Made by a program: the position numbers and the translations under genes
Shown: one piece after another, positions 1-9,500 of the stretch
How the letters are laid out: each line of letters begins with the position of its first letter
Position numbering within the stretch: the stretch's first letter is position 1
NCBI GenBank assembly: GCA_020086605.1
Contig: JACBWW010000004.1
Span: 15,598,932 to 15,662,931, forward strand
Direction: 5' to 3'
Origin: Lanius collurio
Lineage: Eukaryota > Chordata > Aves > Passeriformes > Laniidae
Length of the DNA: 64,000 nucleotides
The notes under the pieces: generated by a model
The model's database searches: none
What the model saw: the letters and a program-made list of their open reading frames with translations, nothing else
Told to the model about the DNA's origin: nothing

Positions 1-73
1 AGAGAGAGAGTTTTGAGAATTTAATTTTTTCTATTCACTGCAGTCCTGGCCAAAGTAAAGCCCTCTTTTACAT

Positions 74-81
74 TGACGTCA
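74..81 (+). promoter_or_regulatory. DIO2: cAMP response element (CRE) of the DIO2 promoter
   Basis: A perfect palindromic CRE, TGACGTCA, lies 57 bases upstream of the TATA box. If transcription starts about 30 bp after the TATA box, the CRE sits near -90, which is where the functional CRE of the human DIO2 promoter is known to lie. The family knowledge is that PKA/CREB signalling induces D2 through this site. The motif is seen directly; its activity in this species is inferred. Confidence 0.85.
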
Positions 82-138
82 AGATCTTTACTAAGATTAG
101 GGTTTCATTTCTCTATTGCAGCAATTAGCTAGGGAATG

Positions 139-145
139 TATAAAA
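139..145 (+). promoter_or_regulatory. DIO2: TATA box of DIO2
   Basis: TATAAAA followed by GG is a strong TATA match. It lies 636 bases before the start codon and predicts a transcription start at about 165-175. That gives a 5' UTR of roughly 0.6 kb with no intron between promoter and ATG, similar to the long uORF-containing leader of mammalian DIO2. The start site itself cannot be seen in the sequence. Confidence 0.8.
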
Positions 146-259
146 GGCTTCAGGGAAGCAAGCTGGGACTCCAGAGGGGAGAGCACTTTGCACCATAGGC
201 AGATAGCAAAGAGAGAGTGCGAGAGGAGGAAGGCAGGAATACAGAGACGCGGAGTAGGA

Positions 260-306
260 GGGGGGGCGGGGGAGGCAGAGAGGGAAAGAGAGGGAGGGAG
301 GCAGGG
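260..306 (+). promoter_or_regulatory. G-run cluster / G-quadruplex motif in the DIO2 leader
   Basis: The sense strand has G7-C-G5 at 260-272. It then has four GGG tracts at 282-284, 292-294, 296-298 and 304-306 with loops of 7, 1 and 5 bases, which fits the G3+N1-7 quadruplex rule. The segment also contains a GGGGCGGGG-type Sp1/GC box. Being on the transcribed sense strand, it could fold in the mRNA leader as well as in DNA. Folding is inferred, not shown. Confidence 0.5.
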
Positions 307-325
307 AGGAAGGAACAGAAAGTTT

Positions 326-346
326 ATGTACATAAACCTTTTTTAA
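326..346 (+). CDS. uORF 1 in the DIO2 leader (6 codons)
   Basis: ATG at 326 opens a six-codon frame (MYINLF) that ends at a TAA at 344-346. It is too short to be a stable protein and is listed because upstream ORFs are a known negative regulatory feature of DIO2 mRNA. Translation is not demonstrated. Confidence 0.35.
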   Translation: MYINLF

Positions 347-388
347 AGAGTATTGTTGCACCTGGTAGCTAGCTTTACTGACACAGAA

Positions 389-412
389 ATGAGAGGTCTG
401 TTCAGTGCTTAA
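389..412 (+). CDS. uORF 2 in the DIO2 leader (7 codons)
   Basis: ATG at 389 (context GAAATGA) opens a seven-codon frame (MRGLFSA) closed by TAA at 410-412. A minimal uORF at 427-435 (Met-Gly, then TAG) follows at once. Their role as scanning barriers is inferred from the known uORF-dependent repression of DIO2. Confidence 0.35.
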   Translation: MRGLFSA

Positions 413-591
413 ATAGCTGAGAAACAATGGGATAGTGCAGGAAAGTTAACAATTAACAGTCTCAGCTTAAATTTTGTAACTGCAGGGAACTGGAAACACA
501 GCTGCCTCTCTCTTCAGCAAAATCAGGTCTCCTGGTTAAGAGAATTTTTGTTAACATCTAAATTTCTGAAAAATAAGCAGCTTGCAGTTGA

Positions 592-656
592 ATGAGTATC
601 GTGCAGTTATGATTTTAACCAGCCTGCTTATGCTTAACTATCTCTGCTCATTTTAA
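592..656 (+). CDS. Overlapping uORF pair in the DIO2 leader
   Basis: Two upstream ORFs overlap here. One runs 592-612 (six codons, MSIVQL). The next starts at the ATG at 609 inside the stop region of the first (TTATGA) and runs 609-656 (15 codons, beginning MILTSLLM). The ATGA overlap would allow termination-reinitiation. Translation is not shown. Confidence 0.35.
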
Positions 657-693
657 AGACAGCAGCTGTGAAAGGGGTAACGAGGCTTTTGAA

Positions 694-748
694 ATGCCTT
701 TTACTTTTACTCTTTTAAATGAGGGTACAGAGCAATAAAGAGAGCTGA
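694..748 (+). CDS. Second overlapping uORF pair just before the DIO2 start
   Basis: One uORF runs 694-738 (14 codons, beginning MPFTF, stop TAA). Another in a different frame runs 719-748 (9 codons, beginning MRVQS, stop TGA). The second ends 32 bases before the DIO2 ATG, a short distance for efficient reinitiation, so it could lower D2 output. This is inferred from position only. Confidence 0.35.
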
Positions 749-780
749 AGGTACCCGGCTGAGGAGAAGCAGCAAGGAAG

Positions 781-1002
781 ATGGGTCTGCTAAGTGTGGA
801 TTTGTTGATCACGCTTCAGATCTTGCCGGTCTTTTTCTCCAATTGCCTCTTTCTTGCGCTCTATGACTCTGTGATTCTCCTGAAGCACATGGTTCTGTTT
901 CTGAGCCGCTCTAAGTCTGGGCGCGGTGAGTGGCGGAGGATGCTGACCTCGGAGGGGCTGCGCTGCGTCTGGAACAGCTTCCTCCTGGACGCCTACAAGC
1001 AG
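781..1002 (+). CDS. DIO2: Type 2 iodothyronine deiodinase, coding exon 1 (joins 11766-12383)
   Basis: This exon encodes residues 1-74 of D2, an ER-resident selenoenzyme that removes the outer-ring 5' iodine of thyroxine (T4) to make active T3. The start ATG at 781 has a good context (A at -3, G at +4). The protein opens with MGLLSVDLLITLQILP, the conserved D2 N terminus. A single hydrophobic segment spans about residues 8-40 and serves as the membrane anchor. It is followed by a basic linker (SRSKSGRGEWRR) and the conserved stretch LTSEGLRCVWNSFLLDAYKQ. The exon ends in phase 0 at CAG followed by a consensus GTGAGT donor at 1003-1008. This is the same two-coding-exon structure known for vertebrate DIO2. 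I see no damage. Recognition is from the strong family match over the whole exon. Confidence 0.97.
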
Positions 1003-1204
1003 GTGAGTACGCGGGCATGGGGACGGTGGGGCTGGGGTGGGTGAGCTGGGATGAGCATCCCGCTCCTCAGCGGGAAGGGAATGACTCTGTGGTGCAGATT
1101 ATCTCCTATCTGATGTTAAATTTGATGGGAGAAGTACAAGCTGAAAGGACCGGTACTTCTAAGTCGGGGTTAAGAATTCAGGAAATTCTGGAGCTGCTAA
1201 CTCC

Positions 1205-1290
1205 CTGCTAACCCTCTGTGCAGCCCTGGCCACGTCACTTAGTTTAGGTGGCCCTCAGTTTCCCCAACAGCATGAATAATAATCTTCGTG
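1205..1290 (+). repeat. MIR/L2-like ancient repeat relic
   Basis: The segment CCTGGCCACGTCACTTAG, followed by GGTGGCCCTCAGTTTCCCC and AATAATAATC, follows the order of the MIR/L2 core (the GTCACTTA, CTCAGTTTCC and GATAATAAT landmarks) with many substitutions. Such old relics are common in bird introns. The assignment rests on eye alignment to the remembered consensus. Confidence 0.5.
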
Positions 1291-1789
1291 TTTTTAAAGT
1301 ATTTCAAGATCTTCGTGTAAGAGTAATTGTAAAATACTCTAGATGTTTTCACAGCTGTAGTTTACTATGTGAGATCCTCAAATATTATAAAAAGACTGCA
1401 TCCTCAGATAGAGCTCTACATAGAGGTTAGCCATGTAACTAGAGTTGTTTTACCTAGATTAAAATATAGAAATGAACCACTGTCATTACACTGGCATTTT
1501 CTATTACTCATATTTTAACTTTCATATTGAAGGAAGCATCCAAGTGATAGTAAAACTGTGCATAAATTGAAATAGTGACAGTTTTCCTTCATGAAAGCAG
1601 GGACAGAGGGACATGTAAGAGATTAAAAATGAACTTGACTAGCTGTCGGACAGCTGCCTGGTGATTTAAGTTAATAAAGCCAATAACAGTTGTGCAACAT
1701 GTACTTTTCCTTTTAAGATTTCTTGCAAACATTACCCAGTGGTACTGCCCAGGTGTCATGAGGTAGCTAGAACTCCCTTTTATAGATTG

Positions 1790-1890
1790 AAAAGGTGAAC
1801 CCAAAACCATGAAATTTCTTGCACAGACCACCCAGTTAGTAAATAGAAGAACTGGATTCAGAGCTCTTTGGCTTTCAAAACAGTGCTTAG
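1790..1890 (-). repeat. MIR/L2-like ancient repeat relic
   Basis: Landmarks CTTGCACAGACCACCCAG, TTAGTAAATAGAAGAACTGG and ATTCAGAGCTCTTTGGCTTT match the order of the conserved MIR/L2 'cttgcccaaggtcacacagctagtaag...' region at a diverged level. The strand call is by analogy with the usual complement orientation and is less certain than the repeat call. Confidence 0.45.
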
Positions 1891-2329
1891 TCTGTTCATT
1901 TGTTGTCTTATTTGGACCATCTAATTTAACATACTCCATGTGATGTCTAAGGGTCCTATCCAAAAGATACTCTACTGAAATACTTCTTTTTGTATTGCCT
2001 TCCCCACCAGTTCACTTTCACACCTCTACAATAGCCTTTGCGTTTGCTCTTATCTAAAAATGTGAAAAGCTGGTGATGTTGGTGTTTGCTGGATTTGTGA
2101 TATGGAATACCATCTGCTTAGACTGAAACTCAAGCCATTAATTTTTGGTGTAAGAAAAATATAAATAACTTTAGCTTTTGCCAAATGGGTCAGCTTCTTA
2201 CTGCCACCTCAGGAATCATCCAGCTGGATACCCAAATAAAATAATGCTGAATGAAGCCCACTATTCTCCTAGCCATTCTAGTCTTTGCTTTTATTCTCTT
2301 CATAGACATTAAGTAAGTACATTTTACAG

Positions 2330-2480
2330 TGGCCTTGTTAAATGGGTCAGTGAACACAATTGTTCCCATTTTACAGACAAGGCAAGGCAGGACAGTTAAC
2401 ACATGACTTGGTCAAGGCTCCAGTGGAAGCTGGTAGCACAACTCTGCAACAGTCAAGTTTTGAGGTCCTATGTTTGCAAT
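2330..2480 (-). repeat. MIR/L2-like ancient repeat relic
   Basis: The run TTCCCATTTTACAGACAAGG, then GACAGTTAACACATGACTTGG and TCAAGGCTCCAGTGGAAGC, parallels the well-known complement-strand MIR core (CCCATTTTACAGATGAGG..., GTTAAGTGACTTGCCCAAGG). It is clearly diverged and indicates an old insertion. Confidence 0.55.
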
Positions 2481-4420
2481 CTATGTGTGCCCTGGGGTGT
2501 GGAGAAGTTGTGAAACTATAAGAAACCTTAAATCCATGAGATATTTTCAATCTCTTTTTGCTTAAATTAAGCACAATTTTTAAAAATTAAGGTATTGCAT
2601 GCCTTTCTGTAGTTTCCAAAGTCATGCTTTGCCTTTCCTTCAGTATCATTGATGTTTAACCATGGAAGCTACAGGTATGATGACTCTGTGTTATTTTTGG
2701 TATTGGCAATGAAACTCATACCTTGAACTTTGGTAATTTTATTCTCTCCCTTATCATGATTAAATCACTTAGGTTGTTCAGGTAAATAAGGCCATAACGT
2801 TCCTAGAATGAACTCTGGGCCTCAATGAACTCAGCAGAGAAGTGCATATAAACATAACCAATTTTTATCACCTTCTTCCAATAAGAGGAAAAAGTCCATT
2901 CATGGCAGCTGTCCTTAAGACAAAATGAATTAACCAACAATTCATGGAAAGACTGCTTCACTTAATAGAATTATGGGCCATAAGGACAGAAGATCTTTGG
3001 AAACTCTTGATTGTCACAGAAAGATAGTTAAATCAAACTATAAAGGAGACAAACTGAAGAGCAGTATTGGAAGAAGTCTTATCACCCCCACAACAGATGA
3101 GAATCTTCTGCTGCTACTGTAAGGAAGAAAAAGGAAAAAGTTTCATCTGAGAAGTTGTACTAGTAGGGTTGAAAAAGATTGAAACATACCCTGCTTTGTA
3201 ATACATTTTAAAAGCATGAGAAATAGTGAAATTAAAGAATGTCCCACAAAGTATATTTTTCCTTAAATAACCCTTTTCTAAATCCTGACTTGAATTACCC
3301 AGTTGTGATATCTTAATCTGAGACAATAAGAGAGAAATGAAAATATTATGGAATCAGGGCACTATACAGCATGGCAAACTGTAGCTGATAACATAACGAT
3401 GATTGCTTGTTGCTCCAATTTGCCAACCAAAGCCATGTATTATGAAATTACTTAAAAAGGTACTCAAATTCATTCCACTGAGCAGTATTTATGAGAAAAT
3501 CACCATTTTTCATGCAGAGTAGCAGAATGGCAGATGTCTGAGATAACCAAAGCTAGACTACCAGTTAGCATAAGACTGAATCAAAGAACTAACTGTGCTT
3601 GGTTTTACTGTGTTTTGTGTCACTCACACAGAATGCTTACTGAGTACATTTCATAATATCTTTCACAAAACTACTTGATGTAAAATTTCTATTCAAAGAA
3701 AAATTAAGGTAAATTTGTTACAAGAAAGGGCCTTTGCCTCGAAAGCATACACTGTCCCAGAATTGATTTTTTTTTCAAGGAATAGTGTGTTCAAGATATG
3801 GTTAGAGTATATTTCAAAACAGCTATTCTGATTTACTTTCTCATTGTCTAGAATACCTTATTAATATCTTAGCCAAATTTTAACTTTTTTTGCTGCTTTG
3901 TGTTGTTATTAAGTATTATTGCACATGACTTTTTTGTGAGGACAATTATTTCATAGGCAAGATTACCCAACAACAGTTGAAGATTTTAACATCCTCAGTG
4001 GGGAAGCAATGCAAAGTTTGCTGTATTGTATGTAGAGTATATTCAGTGTTCTTTCTCGCTGGAATATTCTGTATGACTGGTTTTCTCAATTTTTAAAAAT
4101 CCTCCGGGAATCAAAATAATTGCTCTTTTGTTTATTATGATTTTTAATGTAAATTTTACTAATGAATAATATATTTCTTTTTACTTCCTTAGCTGAGTTC
4201 AATGTATGTCAGACTCAGTGTCGATACTGTCTACACTCCACCAGCTTGGTGATTTATAGACCATTCTCCTATTATTTTCCAAGAGGCAAGCATGTCTTAC
4301 ATTACAAGGGAGTTTTTAGGACCAAACTAATCATCATACCAGAGATAAAAAGGGCTAGTAGTCAAATTACATTAACTTTCTGTAATAGAAAGAGTGCAAA
4401 TGTTTTAAATATTATTTTTA

Positions 4421-4651
4421 TATATGTATGTGTGTGTGTGTGTAGGTATTTACAATTTTATAAGTTTGCATGTATAAAGGTGTATATATATATATATATA
4501 ATATTTGTCTTTATATATGTACATACATATATGTATAAAAAGCCAAAATTACACATATATAAGCATACACAGTCTACTTTTCCAGGAGTCAATCTCTCTC
4601 ATTTCTCTGTGTATGTATACACATATATATGTGTGTATGTACACATATATG
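4421..4651. repeat. Alternating purine-pyrimidine microsatellite cluster (TG, TA, TATG, CACATA)
   Basis: Within about 230 bases there are (TG)n at 4429-4442, (TA)n at about 4483-4502 and several interrupted TATG/CATA blocks up to 4651. Frames that stay open through this region are an artefact of the low-complexity repeat. Alternating Pu-Py DNA can adopt cruciform or left-handed structure; that is general knowledge, not shown here. Confidence 0.85.
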
Positions 4652-6544
4652 CAGATGTGAATGCAGCCACAGCTATTGCTGAGAGAGAAAAATCAAGACT
4701 TTTTGGGAGGGTGTTGGTGTAACCATGATTTACACAGGCCATTTCTACAAATGCCAGTGAGGTATTTGTTTTAGTTTAAAGCATGTATACTGAATGTATC
4801 ACACATCTGCAAAAATAAAACAAAAAGCTGAAGAGGTTTTGAAAAAAAAAAATTGAAAAACTTTTTTACACTTCTAAGTTCTATGCTATATTTAGTAGGG
4901 AGATGAACCTGTTTTCTATGATTTCAAAGGTGAGAAATTGTTATCTTAAAATGCTTTTAAAGTAGATTTAAAAATGGTTGCACCCATTAGCAATGCCCAG
5001 TGGTGAGGCCGGCTGCTGGGAGCTTTTTCAATGCCAGAAATGAGCTCTGTGTTCCAGCAAGGCAGGGCTATCATTCACGGTCCCCAGCAGAAAGCTTTAA
5101 TGTTGTCCTCGAGGAAATCCTCCCTCTTCTCCACCTCAGTGCAGGGTAGCTAGAGGGAAGACCTTAATGGCCTCTGCCTGCAGCAGGCCAAGGCTCAGGA
5201 GTGCTGTGGGGCCCCCACGGTGGGAGCCTGTGTGCACACCCAGAGATGTGTGTAACTGTGCGTCATGGGCCTCAGAGGGATGCTGGTATCGCAGGTGATG
5301 GATGGCGATGGGTGTGTGTGTACTTGTACAGCTTTTTACTGTCTTTAGAATGGGCCAGCAGCAAGCTCTGGCATGACAGTCCCAACACAGGGGAATGGCT
5401 GGCACCGCATCCCAGGTTCGTGGCGTAGGCCCAGCTCTGGATGTAGCAGCAAGCAGAGTCGTTCAGTAAATACCTACTGAGATTTTCCTGGGTTTTCAGG
5501 CAGGCACAGCTAAATTACCTTTGGCTGCTTTTGCCTGCTTGGTAGGTACATCATCTGAAAGAAATCAGCACGCAAAGCAAAACAGTCCCAAACCAGACAT
5601 GTTAAATGCGTGCTGCACAACATTATCACAAAGATATATGTGAAAGTAATATAAAAGGATGATCCTCTACCTGCTCATTGGCTGTCGAGTAACTCTTTGC
5701 TTTTTGGGGAAATGTTTTAAAGGTTGAAACAAAGACATAACCTTCATAGTTACTATTTGTATTCATTTAGTCTGGCAAGGTAAGCAAGTATATCTCTGCC
5801 TTTGACAGTGATAAAGGGACTTTGTGAAAGAAAGCCTGTTGTATAATTTCAGGGTCTAAAACTAGACATCGTGGTATTAAAAATATTTTATTGGTTTTAC
5901 AAAGTTCAGCTTTAGCAGAATTGTTTTCATTGACATTTGCAAATGAAAACAATCTTGAAAGAAGTGAGAAATACAAAACTGAACCAAACCACAATTAAAA
6001 CTTCTCCTGCAAAGCTTGGAATGTAAATTCAACAGTATTTGGGCCTGACATTGCAATTATTATTAAAACTTTGTCGTTATTATTCATATATAATCGTGTT
6101 TGTTATAGTTGTTTCTGAGGACCAACCTAGACCAGGGACCCACTGTACTAGGCAGTGTCCCAACAAGAGGAGCAGACAGTCAGTCCCACGGAACTTAAGA
6201 GTTCAAACATTCAAAACAGACAAAGGGCAAGAAAAGGAACATGAAGACTTCTATCCCACATGGGTTCTCATCCCACTTCATTTTGTAGATCTAAATTCAC
6301 TTTTTCCACACCACCTCTTTGCACTGTTCCATTTTCACCCTTATGTGGGAAAAACTGACTAGAAGGAGTGCTTGCCTTGTTGTCAAAGCTTTGACAACAA
6401 AAACCCCCTGTTTTGCTGTGATAGACACAAAAAAAATAGCTAATGGGCACTATTCAGGAAGAGGATCATACACTGTTCTTGCATGCTGACTCTACCTCTC
6501 TGTCAAAACCACCACTATGTATTCATACAGTACTAAATCTGGGT

Positions 6545-6561
6545 AAAAAAAAAAAAAAAAA
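6545..6561. repeat. A17 homopolymer run
   Basis: An uninterrupted run of 17 adenines in the DIO2 intron. No recognisable retroposon body lies immediately upstream, so it is annotated simply as a homopolymer. Confidence 0.85.
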
Positions 6562-9500
6562 GTAAAAAACCATCACCCAAATTAATATCAAATTTCCTTC
6601 ATGTGCTGAGTAACAAAAACTGATGAAGACCACTGTCACCCATAGGTAGATCTCTGTGGCCATGCTGTAGTAAGCCATGCTCCCATCTTGAGGGAAACAT
6701 AAAGCCCTTAAGAAGCTTGCTCAAGGCTCCCCAATCACAGTAGCTAAAATTAACTGCAAGAGTGAAGGCAAAAGGCTCCTTTATGCTTTCCCTGTGCCAT
6801 GCATACTCATTTGTGGGACTGGTGGCTTTTAAATGGAGAGAGCAGCATTTGACTAGTTATTTTTATCTGGACTGTGCCTTGTTAATTTGTCTCTTACTTC
6901 CCTCCGTCAACTCCACATACCTGATCCTATATAAAAGACTCTGGGATAGCTTGAGTCATTTCTAGTCTCTACTCTCTTATTCCAGCAATTCAAGTTGCTA
7001 CCTTCCCAAGACAAATGGGAACCTGTGACAAATTGTGCACCCATACTCTACTCCAGACAATGGTGTCCTGTTATTTTTATCAACTGCACAACTCTGGGTC
7101 ATGTAAATAAAGAAAACAAAAATAATAGTTTGTAGAATTCTCCAACCAGAGTCAAATTATGATTTGGATGAAGCTATACCTAGCTGAATGGGATCAAATC
7201 AAAGCAGAGAATTCAAAAAATGCTAAAGGCTGCAGGGATTCAGTTCATTACCAATCGCTGCACTCCAGTCCCAAACACAAAACAGTAGGTCCATATTCAA
7301 ATGACAAATACTACAAACTGTTATTTGTCTGGCAGCACCTATTTTTTAGGCGTTGACACAACCTGATGGGTCTTCCAAACTGTATGAAAATCCCTGATGC
7401 AGGGAATGAAAGCTGTATTCCAGTGGACAAGATCCCATCAAGGTTATGCTGAAGTTGATAAAAGCAAAACAGGAAAAAAGAAAAGGTAAATGAGGACGCA
7501 ATGTTTTGTCCATGGGGCTTTACCTACTCCTTATGGAAAATGTACAACAAAGTTAGCAGTATGTGCTATTTCTAGCCTGCCGTTCATGAATAGGGCTTTC
7601 TCTCCTGCTTCTAAGTCTCCTTCATTTTGCAGACTGTGTGCTAAAGCATCCGCAGTCTTGTTCCCTTTTCACTCTGCATGCAGACTGAGAACAGGCTGTC
7701 AGGCAAGCACAAAATTCTCACAAATGACACAAGTCACTGCTTTGATGTTGCTGCTTGCCCCTGCTGATGGCTGGGCAGGCTCTCAGATTTGGTTGGCCTA
7801 CCTTGCGTGTCCCATGCAGCCTGTGTGGGAGGGGATGCCTGCGTGCTGCTCGGTTTCTACCTCATTCAGAAGGCTGGCACTGAACGGCCAAATATTCACG
7901 CACAAAAGTACGTGATTATGGAAATGCTGGGTTGCGTGTGAGGGGAATTCTGCTGATTTGTTTCTCAGAATTTATATTTTGCCTGCCTTTGTGTAAAGTT
8001 TCAAAAGCAGTTTGGCTGAATACATGGGTGTTTTTGTTTGTTTTCTCATTGCGTTGATTTTCTTTTCCAAGAGCTATTTTTTCTTTCAACAAATAACAAC
8101 AAAGAAGATGGCCAAGGCCTACAATGCAGATGATCAGCAAGGATGATATTGTCATCCTTGTCAATTGGTTTAGAGTCTGGTGAAATAAACAGTCCCTTGG
8201 GAACGTCAGTGCTTCATCAAGACCAATTAGTGGATCTGCCGCTGCTATTTATGTTTAAGCATTAACGACTGGGCAGGGCTGCTTTTTGGAGTGCCTGACA
8301 CTGGCATGGAACAAGGCACCGACCTAATTACTTCTCTACAAGAGCAGAAAATGCCTCGTGAATGCCTGCTTGGCAAGGATGTCTCATTAAGGGGAAAAAA
8401 CCCAACACAAGCACTCCTAGAAACAAAAATTAAAATGATAGGTAACCTGCGGCCATGAGACTTCCTTCATGGCTGTGGGAAATGAAGAGAAACTGCTGTA
8501 AGGTGATGTATAGCTGTACAGATGGATAAGGGCTTCTTTGTACTTTGTTTCCTAACTCCATCTATTTTTATAGTCCATAAGGAATATGAGAGACAGAATG
8601 CAAACTTGCATTGTTGAAGAACACAAAATATGTTGTCATCTTTGGTAACAATGTTGAATAGGACTTGAAGGGTATTCCCATGTTGTGGTGCCTGCTGGAA
8701 GTTATTTCATTTGTCTGTTTCTTCAGGGTTTGGTAGACCTGAGTGAGGAGTTGCCAGTGTGGAGCTTTTGATATATAGCTTCTCTTTCTGCTTAAAATGA
8801 TCAAGAAGCCAGCTGTGGTTTCCCAGTTCAAGAGTGGTGGCTAAGTATTTTCAGTCATCAAAGTTTTGTTAAAACAAAACCTGAGGAGTAAGTAGAAACA
8901 GCCACTTAGATGTTTCTTTGGTCCTAAGCAGCTCTGCTCATTCCTGACTTATAGATGCTTCTTTTTACTTTAATTTTATTTCTCCTCTGAAAAGGGAGAG
9001 CAAATATCAGAAATTCAAAGTGTGCTGTTTAATTGTGATTTGTGAGATAAATTACATGTCATTACTTCTCTTCTTTGACTGGATGAGCACACACTCTTAA
9101 ATACTGAGGTCCATTGTTCATCTAGGGAGTGGGTGCAGCACAAATACTTGCATGTCAGGCTTTGCCCAAAAGGCACATTTTGAGCAATCTAGCTCTGAAA
9201 AAGCATGTATGGTAGTGCAGGAACAGTTAAGCTTTCTAGGTAAAGAGGGATCTAGTGTTTGTGCAGATATGCACGTGTGTGTTTCTCGAGATATGCCCTT
9301 TTTTTGGTAGTCACCAATTTATCACAAATTGCTGAATTGTTTAGTTGGCATCTGGATTGAATGAAGTCCTCAGAGTGATTATATGGATGCCACATGATCT
9401 TGACCTGTATATTTCTTTGTTCAAGTGCAGCCCTTTACCTTAGTCACTCCTGCTTAACCTATCTTACATCACAGAATGGCAGGGAGAAATTATCAGCAGC

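Larger units (their letters stand above)
170..780 (+). other. DIO2: DIO2 5' untranslated region (inferred extent)
   Basis: This is the inferred leader between the TATA-predicted start and the ATG at 781. Its first part (about 206-312) is strongly purine-rich, with GA repeats and long G runs. The remainder carries a series of short upstream ORFs. Several open with their own ATG and stop well before 781, and none is in frame and continuous with the DIO2 ORF. Long, uORF-rich leaders are known to depress translation of mammalian D2 mRNA. The left boundary is inferred from the TATA position, and internal start sites closer to the ATG are possible, as in human DIO2. Confidence 0.65.

Noticed and set aside
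4162..4722. 186-codon open frame on the + strand in the DIO2 intron
   Set aside because: Most of its length is translation of the TG/TA microsatellite cluster (Tyr/Val/Cys/Ile/His-rich). It has no domain and no splice or promoter context.
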